From Rana temporaria (lineage: Eukaryota; Chordata; Amphibia; Anura; Ranidae), in NCBI RefSeq assembly GCF_905171775.1, contig NC_053491.1, forward strand, positions 131,831,983 through 131,895,982: a DNA stretch of 64,000 bases, written 5' to 3'. The notes beneath the pieces are model-generated. The model was not told the DNA's origin, did not search any database, and saw only the letters and a list, made by a program, of their open reading frames with translations. Both the position numbers and the translations under genes were made by a program. Shown here in pieces: positions 1 to 11,286 of this stretch (the first letter of the stretch is position 1; the number at the start of each line of letters is the position of its first letter).

Positions 1-566
1 CGTTCCTAATCTAATGGGGTGAGTCCCATTTAAATTAAGGGGCGCTCCCGCGCCGCACGTACTGCGCATGCTCCCGACGTGATTTTCCCGACGTACTTTG
101 CACGAAGTTACGTTACGCCGAGTTTTGTAAATCGCGCCGTGTAAAAAAAGTTGCGTCGGGAAAAAAAAGAGATGCGGCGGGAAAAAAAAAATTAAAAAAA
201 AATTTGACAGCGTCGTGGGAAAGAAGGATCTACTTTTACAAGGTGTACTAACTTTACACTTTGTAAAAGAAGCCCTAATTTTGCGACGGCAAACTAATAC
301 TTACGGAGAAAAAACGAAGTGTAAAAGCTTTGTGGATCTCTGTAAGTGCTAATTTGCATACCCGACGCTGGATTTCGACGAGAAATGCCCCCAGCGGCGG
401 CTGCGGTACTGCATCCTAAGATCCGACAGTGTAAGTCCCTTACACATGTCGGATCTTCTGCCTATCTATGAGAAACTGATTCTGTGGATCAGTTCCATAG
501 ATAGAAACAGGGATACGCCGGCGTATCAGTAGATACGCCGGCGTATCCCTTTTGTGGATCAGGCCC
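1..566. mobile_element. CpG-rich MITE, truncated by the window start
   Basis: Non-coding, CpG-rich stretch ending in a terminal-repeat-like sequence (TTGTGGATCAGGCCC, ending at 566), preceded by paired palindromic blocks of the type GATACGCCGGCGTATC at about 518-548. The block order (GATCCGACAG segment, CGACGCTGG segment, Phe/Lys-poor CpG-rich centre) matches the complete elements at 6754-7461 and 33591-34311, so this is the right-hand part of the same or a sister family. The left end lies outside the window. Confidence 0.7.
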
Positions 567-814
567 AAAGATCTTAGGGTCTTCTTATTTTTAAAGGGGG
601 CTTACAGATTCTAAGTAGCCCCCTACCTATAGACCCCTACAACCACTCAGATAAGGTTTTGAGGAAGAGGCCCTTATCCTTATCAACATGTATCCTATAC
701 AACAATGTTGTAGTATGTTGTATACATCATTCAGATACACTACTTCACAGTAAGTTTAAAGGTATCCCCCAGGCATGCTATTTAAATATTTGTTTTAAAT
801 TTAGCCATTATTAT
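567..814. other. No feature recognised
   Basis: Short AT-rich stretch between two MITE copies. The open frame seen here is short and lacks any recognisable motif, so it is not called as a gene. Confidence 0.5.
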
Positions 815-1163
815 CCACTTCAATACCAGGCACTTTTACTTGCCCAGGCCAATTTTCAGCTTTCAACACTGTTGCACTTTGAATGACAATTGCACAGACA
901 TGCAATATTGTACCCAAATCAAATTTTTATCATTTTATCACACAAATAAAGCTTTTTTTTGGTGGTATTTCATTACCACTTTTTTGTATATATTGTCTTT
1001 GCTAAATAAATGAAAAATGGGTTTGTGTTTTAAAATTGTGTAAATACATAATCTTTCTTCATAGATTTAGGCCAAAATTTATTCTGCTACATTTCTTTGG
1101 TGAAAATAACCCGTGTATATTTATTTTGTCTGTAGGAAAGTTATAGAGTCCACAAACTATGGT
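815..1163 (+). mobile_element. Fragment of the TTAA-flanked CCACTT MITE family
   Basis: Starts CCACTTCAATACC after a degenerate TTAT and contains the family's diagnostic body (a hexamer-rich part near TTTTGGTGGTATTT and the GTTATAGAGTC segment). It breaks off at about 1163, where the gypsy fragment region begins. Full-length relatives in this window lie at 19279-20225, 26420-27384 and 48294-49142. Confidence 0.7.
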
Positions 1164-1184
1164 ATACTGTATATATCTGAAAAT

Positions 1185-1881
1185 CAATCAATCCTGATGC
1201 ATTCCCGAGAAAGCTTGTGACTGCTGCTTTGTCCCTAAGAGTCTCCTCACTGCTTTGCTCCAGACGTACCATTCTCCCAAGGCAGCAGGCCACCCATAGA
1301 AGAATCAACAAATTTGAGCCATTTCCCAACAATTCTGGTGGCCTAGTCTCCGTGCGGATATAGCTGTCTTTATAGCTGCTTGTTCTGTGTGTGCTCAATA
1401 TAAGACACCACAACACCTTCCAGTGGATCTCCTACAACCCATACTCAATACAAAAAAAGGTACTCAATGGAGAGAGGCCTTGGACCCACCTGTCTATGGA
1501 TTTTATTGTGGAGTTACCCAACTCCCAGGGCAACACAGTTATTCTTATGGTGGTTGAAAGATTCTCGAAAATGTCACATTGTTTTCCATTTAACAAGTTG
1601 CCCACATCCAAAGAACTGGTGTCCTTTTTTGCTTGGGAGATCTTTTGATTACATGGGCTACCCAAGGTTATCACCTCGGACAGGGATAGCCAGTTTGTCT
1701 CCAGATTTTGGCAAACCTTTTATGCGCAGTTGGGAATTCAGCTTTTCTTAACCTCTGCATATCATCCACAGTCCAATGGGTCTGCAAAATGTGCTAACCA
1801 AGACTTGGAGCAGTTTCTATGCTGCTATATTTTAATAACAACTGGTCAGACCCTTTACCTTGGGCAGAGTTTGCTCACAAT
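1185..1881 (+). pseudogene. Ty3/gypsy integrase: zinc-binding region and catalytic core, broken
   Basis: Fragment of the integrase part of a Ty3/gypsy pol gene; the intact enzyme inserts retrotransposon cDNA into the host genome. Visible in shifted frames are the end of the zinc-binding region (a tryptophan-tryptophan-proline turn followed by a C-x2-C pair near 1390), the DFI catalytic-core start near 1500, a TSDR motif near 1678, and the HPQSNG motif near 1770 typical of the core. Several frameshifts separate these pieces, for instance between about 1640 and 1670, and no gag, protease or reverse transcriptase precedes it. The reading frame runs directly up to 1881, where a hAT element interrupts it. 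It is certainly non-functional. The assignment to the chromodomain branch rests on the continuation at 2947-3537. Confidence 0.85.
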
Positions 1882-2938
1882 TAGATATGTGCATTCCCGT
1901 TCGTACGAATGTTATTTTCGTACGAAAATGTTCATTTTCGTACCCGCAGAATAATGTGTACATACGAAAAAATGTAAGCACCAAAATACGAAAACGACGG
2001 GATTACGAATGAGTCGCATAACGAACAACCGCAAATACGAACGAACGATCCGACGAAAATACTACAAAACGAAAACGGCAAAAGAACGAATATGACATCT
2101 ATAACAAAAGACTTGCATTCTTTATTTTGTTTGAATCTTTGTTCTGTTCGTATTTTGATTTTCAGTCGTATGTTCATATGACATCTAACAAAAGATTTTC
2201 ATTCTGTATTTTGTTTGAATCCTTTTTCTGTTTGTATGTTCATATGACATCTATAACAAAAGATTTGTATTCTGTATTCTGAATTCCTTTTTTCTGTTTG
2301 TAATTTGGTTTCAAAATACAGAATGCAAATCTTTTGTTATAAGATGTAATTTTCGTTTTTTTGAATGGGCAGTGAGTGTAGTTAGTTAGTGAAGCAGCTT
2401 CTCTTTTGTGCTGAGTACAGTAGTACAGTAAAGCCAAATAAACTTTTCTGTGGATTTTCGTCTGAAGGGAGAGATCAGTTGGCTAGACTTTTGAACCTGG
2501 AACCCAAAAATGGTTTTCTGATGGAGTTTAAAAACGAACGAACGTTCGGTAAAACGATCGTTTTTATGTTTGTTGTTAAAAAAGTCTGACCAAGTGTATG
2601 GGGCTTAACAATAGTTAATATGGATGAGCCGCGTGTTGAAAGTGCCGCGAATCCCGCGATATATTTACGAAAGTACAAAATGATGAAAATTCACGAAAAT
2701 TATTGTCTAACAAGTAACGAACATGAATTAAACAGAATAACGAACCATCCCGCATGTACGAAAATAAAACGGTAACCAAAATATGAAACGATCGGAATAC
2801 GAAAAAATTGCGTCGTACGAAAAACGAACAGGAACGAACAGGAAAACGGGCGTCTTACGAAAAACGAACAGGAACGAACCTACGGAACGATACGAAACAG
2901 AACAAAAAAAACGAAAAAAAATTCTGTGCACATGTCTA
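1882..2938. mobile_element. Non-autonomous hAT element with perfect 8-bp target duplication
   Basis: Terminal inverted repeats TAGATATGTGCA and TGCACATGTCTA bound a 1057-bp AT-rich, non-coding element. The 8-bp sequence CTCACAAT occurs on both sides (1874-1881 and 2939-2946), the hallmark of hAT transposition. The interior carries about three copies of an approximately 80-bp subrepeat (beginning near TGACATCTATAACAAAAG at 2093, 2180 and 2246) plus an inverted remnant near 2320, and a purine-rich end full of ACGAA motifs. It sits inside the gypsy integrase. No transposase is present, so mobility would have needed one supplied elsewhere. Confidence 0.92.
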
Positions 2939-2946
2939 CTCACAAT

Positions 2947-3537
2947 AGTGCCGTCAATACTGCTTCCCGAATTGTCTGCATTTGAGGAGCACCTCCGTGG
3001 TCTTCGTTCCACTTGGGTACAGGTCCAAGAGTCCTTGCAATGTGCCAGTGATAGGTACAGACTCCATGCTGACCGCAGCAACCTACCAGGTTGGGGAGAG
3101 GGTCTGGCTGTCATCTCGTAACCTCTGACTCCATGTTTCCTCACTGAAACTGTCACCATGGTTTATTGTGCCTTTCCGTATTCAACCCAGTGGCTTACGC
3201 ATTAAGCCTTCCTTCTAACATGCGTATTTGAAATGTATTTTATGTCTCTTTATTAAACCCCTTGGTGTGCAACCGCTTCACCACCTCGGTACCACGCCCT
3301 CACCCAGTTCAAGTTGAGAACCATGAGGAGTATGAGATACAATCAATCATTGACTCCCATAGGTTCGGTGGACGCATACAGTACCTGGTTCATTAGAAAG
3401 AGTGTGGTCCGGAGGAGCGCTCTTGGGTATCATCTGCAGAAACACATGCTCCTGTTCTCCTTTCATGCTTTCCATAGATGTTTTCCCCTCAAATCTGGTG
3501 GCCCTCTGAGGGGGAGGGGTCATTGAGTAGGGGGTAC
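2947..3537 (+). pseudogene. Ty3/gypsy integrase C-terminus and chromodomain, broken
   Basis: Continuation of the integrase fragment at 1185-1881 after the hAT insertion. It encodes the post-core helix region (HLRGLRSTW-like stretch near 2990) and, after frameshifts, a chromodomain-like segment around 3310-3440 with the pattern tyrosine-glutamate...isoleucine-aspartate...lysine-tryptophan-lysine-glycine. Chromodomains at this position define chromoviruses, where they are thought to guide insertion to marked chromatin. A purine-rich run at about 3505-3535 is a candidate polypurine tract just before the LTR. Degraded by stops and shifts. Confidence 0.75.
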
Positions 3538-4480
3538 TGTCAGGGCTGGGCTCAGCCCTCCCTTCTTACTGCTCAGCTGTCTGTTAATTGCCAGCACTCA
3601 TTGTTCCACAGTGCCTCACCTGGTGATCATTTCCTGCTTGTCAGCCAGCCCCTTCTGGCAATTTAAACTGCCTGGTTCATTTCTCCCTTGCCTTTTCCTT
3701 TGTCAACATATCTGTAGATTCTCTGCTGTGTTCCTGTTAAAGATTTGCCTGGCTGACGCTCCTGATCCTGTTTGCTCTCTATGACTACAATGGTCTCTGT
3801 CTTCCTGATTTACTGGCTTGCACAAACTCCCTGCTTTAATTACAAAACCCTGGCTCATGTGTTGACTATGTTTACTATTTGTACCATTTATACCACTATA
3901 TTTTCACTGCATTTTTTGTCCCTGTCAGATTCATGGTTCCTGACTGTTGCCTATTTAAACTGGTCTGTCACCATGAGCAGTTGCTGAATAGTCTTCAGCT
4001 TGTATCTGTTTTCCTGTGACCTGATCTGTTGAACCTGCTTACCTGTGTATGACCCGGCTTTCTCCTGGACTCTACCTTTGGTTCTGCATTAACCTTGTTC
4101 GACTAATCTCTCTGACCTTGATCTATTTACTGGACTTGTCTTTGCCTGCTCATTCTCTACTGCGCTGCTCGGCTGTTACTGACCTTACCCTGCTTCCTGG
4201 AATTACCTTTTCAGATGATTAGGTCCCCTGTTGCCCCAGTTGCCGCTGGTCGCTGCTGCATACCAGCTCTGCTACCATCTCCTGCTCTGGTGCCAAGCTG
4301 CTTCAGTATCCTGTTTCTAGGACTTCGACCCCCAGCTTCATCCACCCAAGTGCAGACTTCTCCAGCCAGATACTCAGGCACTCGTGCCACTCCATGCCAC
4401 TCCGTGCCCTCTCTACCTTCAGAGAGGCCTCCAGAATATTCCAGTTGTCACCAGATGATGATACACTGTTTTTGCCAGAT
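3538..4480 (+). repeat. Probable gypsy 3' LTR
   Basis: Begins TGTCAGGGCTGGG immediately after the purine-rich tract that ends the gypsy body, which is where a 3' LTR should start with TG. The sequence is rich in CTG/CCTG and non-coding. No second LTR copy is present in the window for comparison and I cannot fix the 3' boundary; 4480 is approximate. Confidence 0.55.
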
Positions 4481-5826
4481 AGATCTCTGAGTGTTCACAT
4501 TGTTTTGGTTTATGTTGTATGGACATTTAATATTAGTGCTTGAAGATGGAGCTGTTGAAGCAGTTGCATTATGAAACAATAGTCATTGCTTCATTGGATT
4601 ACATTACATTACAGTTAGCCCTGTACTACCCATTTGACTTGACCAAAAATGAAAAAAACTATGTACAACCTATGGGTGCATTAATACCTTAAACTTTTAT
4701 CAAAATCATTTTTAGTATTTTGATTATTACCTGACATTGCCTGACATGAAAACATATTAAATCTTCTGTTGAAAACTATTACCACTGGGAAGACTGTCTG
4801 CATGGATTTTAGATCTGTGATTCATTCCCTTAAATAAAAGTCAAAAACATATTTAACACAGAGCCCTCACACACGTTAGCACTGCTAATTATTCTTTCAG
4901 AATTCCTGAAATCCTAAGTCCTTTACAAATACAGATTTTGTTTAGTATTCAATGGACATGCTATTAGCCTAATAGGGTATGACATCACTGGAATCTGGTC
5001 ATGCCCATAAAGGACCCTGATCATCAAAACCAGGCATTTGTGTAAGCAGGTTCCTGAATTTCCTGACAGACCACACCAAAAATTAGAGATGCTTGTGTGC
5101 TAGACATAATTACATTGGGTGACTTTAAAGGTTACAGTTCATTAAGTAAGCACGCTTTATTATTTCTTCAGATGATACAGAAGTGTTATGATTTTACCAC
5201 GTTGTTGATGCAGTTTTAGTGTAAAGACTAAATAAACTTTTTGCTATTGCTACCATGAATGGAGGAAGTGATATATTTTTAATTATTTATTTAAAGTAAT
5301 TTACTTGTCACAATGTATCAGCTGGGCAATTACTTCCATCAAATAAGCTACATATTTAGGTGACAGGTTTATTTTAGGGAGGCACTGTTTAATTAAGTAG
5401 ATTTCCTTTAGTGGAGTGGAATGATAATGAAGCAGCTTTTGTTTAGGAGAGACAAAGCCACATTGCTGTAGAGGTAATGTACAGCTGTCATTGGCACTTT
5501 TTTGCAGTTTTGCATTAATTGTACATAAATATTGTTTGAGGAACAGTCTTATAAGCAATATCTAGCTATATTTAACTTAAGGTATATGTAAACCAAAATC
5601 GCAATTTTTTTTATATAAATTTAAACATGTTTATGTAATTTAAAAAATATTTTTTAATCTTAAAAATATCAAGGTAATCCTGACAGTCTTTATTTAGAAA
5701 AAACTTCTTCTGATAGGGTTGTGATACTATGTCCCTGCTCTGTGCATGATCACACTGGCACATTTGCTTTCATTGTAGACTATAAGGCTCCATTCACACA
5801 GCATTTTTCCACTCTGTGAAACCCAT
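4481..5826. other. AT-rich non-coding stretch, nothing recognised
   Basis: No terminal repeats, coding motifs or tandem repeats noticed. Could be old, unrecognised repeats or unique intronic or intergenic DNA. Confidence 0.4.
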
Positions 5827-5830
5827 TTAA

Positions 5831-6345
5831 AGTGTTACTAAACCCACAACAGTAAAATCAGTCTGTATATGGAGTAGAGCATGCTTGTTATATTCACTGT
5901 GGAACCTAAAGCCTAGTACACACGGACCGAATGTCAGGTGGACCGTGTGTAGTGGAGTTGGTCCTACAGAAGCGCTTCTGTCGAAAGGGGCATGACTGAG
6001 AGAGGCCTGCTGACTGGCTCCCAGTCAGCATTCTCAGCCAATGGCTGAGAGCACTGACCGGAGTGTTCTGGTGGGGGGCCTGTCCCCCTGTCACAACACA
6101 ATAGCAAAGCAAGGGAGATCGATGTACTAACATTGGATAGTTAGTACAGAGGCTACTGCCGAGCTGTCAGTTTTTTTTTTGTTCAGCTCTGCTGAGTTAA
6201 CCCCAAAAAAATAGTGTGTATGGTGCTTAAGGGGTTAATCCTGTGCATTGTGTAAAAAGGCTGTTTGGTCCTGTCTTCTCTGATTCTCCCCTTCTTTTAC
6301 TGTGCCCAATTCATCTGCTGATAGAACAGAGCCCTAGAAGGCACT
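5831..6345. mobile_element. TTAA-flanked MITE fragment hosting a nested MITE
   Basis: TTAA at 5827-5830 is followed by AGTGTTACTAAACC, the left end of an AGTG-type MITE related to the elements at 12031 and 41245. It is interrupted at 5910-6227 by a separate MITE and then fades; the right terminal repeat was not found, so the end is approximate. Confidence 0.5.
5910..6227. mobile_element. GTACACAC-type MITE with TAA duplication
   Basis: Ends AGCCTAGTACACACGG and GTGTGTATGGTGCT are imperfect inverted repeats. TAA flanks both sides (5907-5909 and 6228-6230). Same broad family as the elements at 16029, 25281, 39399, 40079, 43293, 54634 and 61022. Non-coding. Confidence 0.8.
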
Positions 6346-6654
6346 CTGTATATCAGGGATGTCCAAGCATTTTTCAAAGAGGGCCAGATTTGATGAAGTG
6401 AACATGCGCAAGGGCCGACCATTTTGCTGACATTCTTTGACCCATTAAAATTTGGTCTAAGTGTGTTTGCCCAAGCACTAATACACAGCCCAACAAGAAT
6501 TATCTTGCCTTTGTGGCTGTGTGTGGTGAAGAGATGAGCTTGGGGGTGTTATTTGGATATACAGTATTTATCAGCGTATAAAACGCACCTTCACTTTAGG
6601 AGGGAAGTTTTAAGGGAAAAAAATGTAAATAAATAAAGAACTGTGAAAAAATTA

Positions 6655-7760
6655 GGGTCATTGCCCTTCAATGCAGCCCAATCAGTGCCTATCAGGCTGT
6701 CAGTACACAAGGATTGATGAATTTTCAGATTTATGCCATAGTTTGTGGACTATGGGCCAGATTCACAAAAGGGATACGATGGCGTATCTCCTGATACGCC
6801 ATCGTATCTCTGTTTCTATCTATGCGACTGATTCATAGAATCAGTTACGCATAGATATCCATAAGATCCGACAGGTGTAATTGTTTTACACTGTTGGATC
6901 TTAGGATGCAGTACCGCGGCCGACGCTGGGGGGAGTTTGCGTCGTAAACCAGCGTCGGGTATGCAAAATTTGGAGTTACGGCGATCCACGATGGATTTTC
7001 GCGTTCGCTACGTCGCCGCTAGTCTAGTTTCCCGTCGCAAAGTTAGTCGTCGTTGTGGGTGCCCTAACTTTAGTCAGCAAACGTATTGCTGTCTAAAGTA
7101 TGGCCGTCGTTCCCGCGTCAAAATTTAAAAATGAACGTCGTTTGCGTAAGCCGTCCGGGAATACGGAATTACGCTACGCGCGTCGCCTTTCGAAAAAATG
7201 ACGTCACGGCGTGCAAAGCACGACGGGAATTGCGCAACTGATCATGCGCAGTAGGTCCGGCGCGGGAGCGCGCCTAATTTAAATGGCACACGCCCATTTG
7301 AATTGGCCCGCCTTGCGCCGGCGTAGTTTTCATCGCAAGTGCTCTGTGAATCAGGCACTTGCGATGAAAACTTGCGGCGGTGTAACGTATCTACGATAAC
7401 GTATCTACAATAACGTATCTACGATACGTTACGCCGCCACTCACCTACGTGAATCTGGCCCTATATAACTTTCCTAAAGACTAAATAATATATACCGATT
7501 TGGGTTATTTTCACCAAAGGAATTTAGCAGAATACATTTTGGCCTAAATTTATTATTATCTATTTGCAACATTGTATAACAGAAACTAAGAACAACATAT
7601 TTTTTTCAAACTTTCAATCTTTTTTATTTATTTATTGTAGTTTGAATACAGTGTTGCATGATCGCACAATTGTTATTCAAAGTGCGACATTGCTGAAAGC
7701 TAAAAATTGGCCTGGGCAGGAAGGGGGTAAAAGTGTCCAGTTTTGAAATGCCTGCTGTGC
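6655..7760 (-). mobile_element. CCACTT-type TTAA MITE copy, split by a younger MITE
   Basis: Reverse-orientation sequence matching the body of the TTAA/CCACTT family (CATAGTTTGTGGAC before 6750; ATAACTTTCC and GTTGCATGATCGCACAATTG after 7465). The element at 6754-7461 sits inside it. Outer ends are decayed, so both boundaries are approximate. Confidence 0.6.
6754..7461. mobile_element. CpG-rich MITE, GGGCCAGATTCAC ends, 3-bp TSD
   Basis: Perfect 13-bp terminal repeats GGGCCAGATTCAC / GTGAATCTGGCCC enclose 708 bp. TAT flanks both sides (6751-6753, 7462-7464). Inside are subterminal palindromes (GATACGATGGCGTATC near 6773) and unusually many intact CpGs in an AT-rich neighbourhood. A 3-bp duplication suggests PIF/Harbinger-type mobilisation, though the superfamily is an inference. 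Confidence 0.9.
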
Positions 7761-8989
7761 AAGTGGGTCTATTGCAAATTCCCTTTCAGCTACAATATAT
7801 GCTGAAATAAACATGGCTGCAGATATTGAGCTTTGTATGGTCATCAATAGATGCATAGATAGAGAATAGATTTTTTTTGTTATAGTCATGTTTCATCTCT
7901 TATAATATCACATGTTCTTGCTTTTCTGTGAGCTGTAGTTTTATTCTTCACTTTGAGTTTCTGCGTTTGCATCCATCTTGTTACTTATTCAGCAGCACAT
8001 GCAATATATGTGTATTATATTACAATATTGATGACATGGTAAATGTAAAATATGCTAATATGAGGGATACATGAACTATAGATGGCATAAAGTTTAATTC
8101 AAACTAGAGGCTAGAAATAAAGTGAACTCTGCCTGAAGGACTCCTGACTTGATACTATATTAATCAGAAGTCGTATTTCAAGCTTTATTGTATTCATTAA
8201 TAATTAAACCAAAGTCTCAACTCATATGCCTTAACTTATTTACACGTCAGTAACTTTTCAATTCAAATATCATGACTACTACTTACTATGTCTAAATCAT
8301 TCGACATGTGGATAATATCAAAAACAGTTATTATTTTCAAAACTAATCTGGTATTTCATTCAATAAACCTAACAGCAGTAGCATGACTCAGAGGCCGCAC
8401 ACTGTGACAAGTGATGCATTACTCATTTTAAATATTTTTCCAGAGATTGTTTTTTTATCAACTATATTGTAATTGTCCAGGTTATGGTGATGAGAAAAAA
8501 ATAAATCAACAATTCATTAAACAGACCTGGCCACAAGGGCAAACGGAGTTATGTTTACAGTTCAAAAAATGAGACACCAATGGGCACTTCTACAATAGTT
8601 CTCATGAATCCTATCTATCAATAAAACATGTATGCAGGGCTGATAACAGATGAAGTTCCAAAGCCCAGTTAAACCAATGGTCAGGTATCAGATTGAAGAT
8701 AAATTTTAGTCCAACAGGTTAAAACAGCATAAATACTGTATGTGAAAAAGGCTGGATGTGAAGCAGCATTACCAGCGGTTGACCCGATCGAGGCACGCAG
8801 ATGGAGGGGTGTGCCAGAGGACCCTGATGGCAAAGGGATCAGTCATGTGCTGAGAGATCCAGATGAGGGGACACAAGTCACTGGAAATGACATGGCTGGG
8901 ACACAGAGGTCAGCTGATCAGCCATCAGATTGCAGAACAATTTGGAAGTAAAGCAGGTTGCCAGGTCTTTCCTTTCAAACCTAGATTTG
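7761..8989. other. Mostly AT-rich DNA, nothing recognised
   Basis: 7761-8730 shows no repeats or coding motifs. An open frame at 8742-8951 (69 codons) lies in a slightly GC-richer patch; it has no recognisable domain, no splice-site context I can defend and low-complexity composition, so I do not call it a gene. Confidence 0.4.
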
Positions 8990-9510
8990 CCTTCCATCTG
9001 GATAGAAGCTAAGCCCCCCCCCCATCCCAAAGCACCGGGCTGCATGTTTAGATAAGGGTCTGGTATGGATTCTGGATGGGATCCACGCCATTTGTTTACA
9101 TTTTTTTCAATTACTGCTATCAGTATTGTATTGGGTCATTTACATGTCTTTTTTTTTCTTTATAAATGTCAGTTTTGCTGCTGTAGATGTACACGGTACA
9201 GATGTGCCACTTTACAGGCAGGCTAAGGGGACCCCCAGGCACTATATTTAAAGACATTTTTAATTTTCATTGTTTTAATTTAAAAACCATTAAAATCACT
9301 GCTTCTCTTAAATTATATTTGTTTTTGCATTGGTACATGTCCCCCAGGACAGTACCTGGGAACCCCATACCCTTTTTATGGCCAACAACGTATATACAAG
9401 CCTTCAAAATGGGGACTTTTTATTTTTTCTGTTCGGTCCCATAGACTTCAATGGGGTTCATTGTTTGAGTCCTAACTTTTGCGATGTTCGAGAGTTTCGC
9501 CCTTCTCTAG
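8990..9510 (+). mobile_element. hAT (TAGGGATGAGC family) fragment
   Basis: Shares blocks with the complete hAT at 36128-37232 and the fragment at 27567: the TTAGATAAGGGTCTGGTATGG block near 9050, the AAAATCACTGCT block near 9292, GGGGTCCCATAGACTTCAATGGGGTTC-like sequence near 9436-9460. The expected terminal GCTCATCCCTA is decayed near 9505. Confidence 0.6.
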
Positions 9511-9650
9511 TGGTGATCACAGACACTGGGATTGGTGTGTCAGTGATTAGGGACACTGTGACTGGTACAGCAGTGATAGGGACATTGTGATTGGTAAGGC
9601 ATTGGTTAGGAACAGTATGAGTGATGTAGCTTTAATTAGTGGCACTCTTA

Positions 9651-9986
9651 TGCCTTGTTTCCACTGCACGGATCGGTTCGGGTCAGAAAGAATGGAGCGG
9701 TTAGAATGGGATCGGTCTATTCTGCAGAGCATTTCCACTGCAAATCGGACCATCCGGGACCATGCAAGGTTTAGAAAAAAAGCCTAGCACGTCCACCAAT
9801 CAGTGAGATGTATTTGCAGGTCCGCCCTAATGGAACCGTTCCATTCTCTATGGCCCCACATCTGAAGCAGGACCCAGAATGGTCCGGTACGGTTCGCTTT
9901 TATGGCACGCTTTCATAATGGAAACACCCAAAAAAGCGTACCGTACCGAACCGTACCGAACCGATCCGCTCAGTGGAAACAAGGCA
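9651..9986. mobile_element. 336-bp MITE, TGCCTTGTTTCCACTG ends, TTA TSD
   Basis: Perfect 16-bp terminal inverted repeats TGCCTTGTTTCCACTG / CAGTGGAAACAAGGCA; TTA on both sides (9648-9650, 9987-9989). Interior is partly palindromic (GATCGGTTCGG left, CCGAACCGATCC right). Inserted in the minisatellite. The TTA duplication fits PIF/Harbinger. Confidence 0.92.
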
Positions 9987-10108
9987 TTAATGTGTGGCAG
10001 TTATTAGTGATACTGTGTGTGGTGTGGCAGTGATTAGAGACACTGTGACTGGTGTGTCATTGATCATGGATACTGTGACTGTTGTGATGGTGATTAGAGA
10101 CACTGTGG

Positions 10109-10387
10109 GGTTGATTTATCAAAGCCACATAGACTGTGCACTTTGCAAAGTGCAATTGCATTCTGCAAGTGCAGTTGCTCCAGAATTTAGTAAATTAGGT
10201 AAAGCTCCACTTTGCAAACAATACCCAATCACGTGCCAGGAAAAAAAAATGTTTTTGCATGCACAGGATTGGATGATAGAAGTCAGCAGAGCTTTCCCCA
10301 ATTTACTAAGCTCTGGAGCAACTGCACTTGCAGAGGGGAACTTCACTTTGCAAAGTGCACAGTCAATTTATCTTTAGTAAATCAACC
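10109..10387. mobile_element. Foldback-like MITE, GGTTGATTTA ends
   Basis: Largely palindromic element: GGTTGATTTA at the left and TAAATCAACC at the right, with inner CACTTTGCAAAGTG blocks on both arms. Inserted into the minisatellite; the flanking duplication (CTGTGGG versus CTGTGAG) is imperfect, so the exact ends are uncertain. Relatives: 27437-27566, 49570-49842 and a decayed copy near 57271-57500. Confidence 0.75.
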
Positions 10388-10515
10388 TCTGTGAGTGGTG
10401 TGGCTGTGATTAGGGACACTATGTGCAATGTTGTGGGGATTAGAGACACTGTGAGTGGTGTGGCAGTGATCAGGTACACTGTGACTGGCGCAGTGGTAAT
10501 TAGGGACACTCACTG

Positions 10516-11030
10516 GTACAAAAGTACACCTGAACTAGGACACGATGGGCAACATCTCTTGGCCCCTCCCCTCCCCCATCATGTCCTAATACAGGCAATG
10601 TGGAGTGTGGAGCTCACTTCAGTGTAGCTGATCGTTATACACAATGCGCTGGTTACATGATTGAATGTGAGTCATATTATGTTACATCCCAGCCCCAGTT
10701 ATCAGTACTAGCATATTGCGCTATGGTTTACTTCTTGTGTTTCGTTTGAGAGCCATGCTACACAGAAGAACATATGTGAAAAAACACCTGAAGTCTGTTA
10801 CTAATTGGAATCTGGATAGAATTGATCCAAATAGCAGGGACATTCGCAGTGATCATTTCACATCAGGCAAGCCTTACCAGTTTGTGGACAATTTAATATA
10901 TTTTTCTCTTCTTGCACAGTATTTGCAAATTTTTTAATTGCACAATACATGTGTTATTAGCAGGTTTTTATCACGTGTTGTTGTGGTTTTAATAGAAGGT
11001 TGATTTTAGCGCACCATCACATATTTATTG
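10516..11030. other. No feature recognised
   Basis: Non-coding; no terminal repeats or tandem structure noticed beyond the end of the minisatellite. Confidence 0.4.
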
Positions 11031-11033
11031 TAT

Positions 11034-11283
11034 GGCCACTTTCACACTGAGGCGCTTCTAAACTGCCAGTAAAAACACTGAGCGCTTTTGAAGAGCTTTT
11101 CAGGCGCTTTTGAAGAGCTTTCTATTAATTTCAATGGAGAGGGGAGTTATTCACAGCCCTGCGAGCGCACTGCCCCAGTGTGAAAGCATTCCTTGATTTT
11201 AATTGAAATAGGTTTTTGTGAGCTTTATAGGCGCTGTTTTTAGCGTGAAAGTGCCTGAAAAGCACCTCAGTGTGAAAGTGGTC
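11034..11283. mobile_element. 250-bp MITE, GGCCACTTTCACACTGAGG ends
   Basis: Terminal inverted repeats match over 19 bp with one mismatch at position 2 (right end CCTCAGTGTGAAAGTGGTC). TAT flanks both sides (11031-11033, 11284-11286). Repeated GCGCTTTT motifs in the interior. 3-bp duplication suggests a Harbinger-type transposase. Confidence 0.88.
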
Positions 11284-11286
11284 TAT

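Larger units (their letters stand above)
9519..10515 (+). repeat. Diverged ~30-bp minisatellite interrupted by two MITEs
   Basis: Imperfect tandem units built on GTGATTAGGGACACTGTGACTGGTGTGGCA recur at 9540-9640, 9990-10105 and 10390-10510. The three blocks are separated exactly by MITE insertions at 9651-9986 and about 10109-10387, so they were one array. It ends near the short motif GGTACAAAAGTACACC at about 10513. Confidence 0.8.

Noticed and set aside
2728..3159. 143-codon minus-strand frame
   Set aside because: Antisense to the gypsy chromodomain region and spans the hAT junction.
8742..8951. Possible cellular exon (69 codons)
   Set aside because: No recognisable domain, low-complexity composition and no convincing splice sites.
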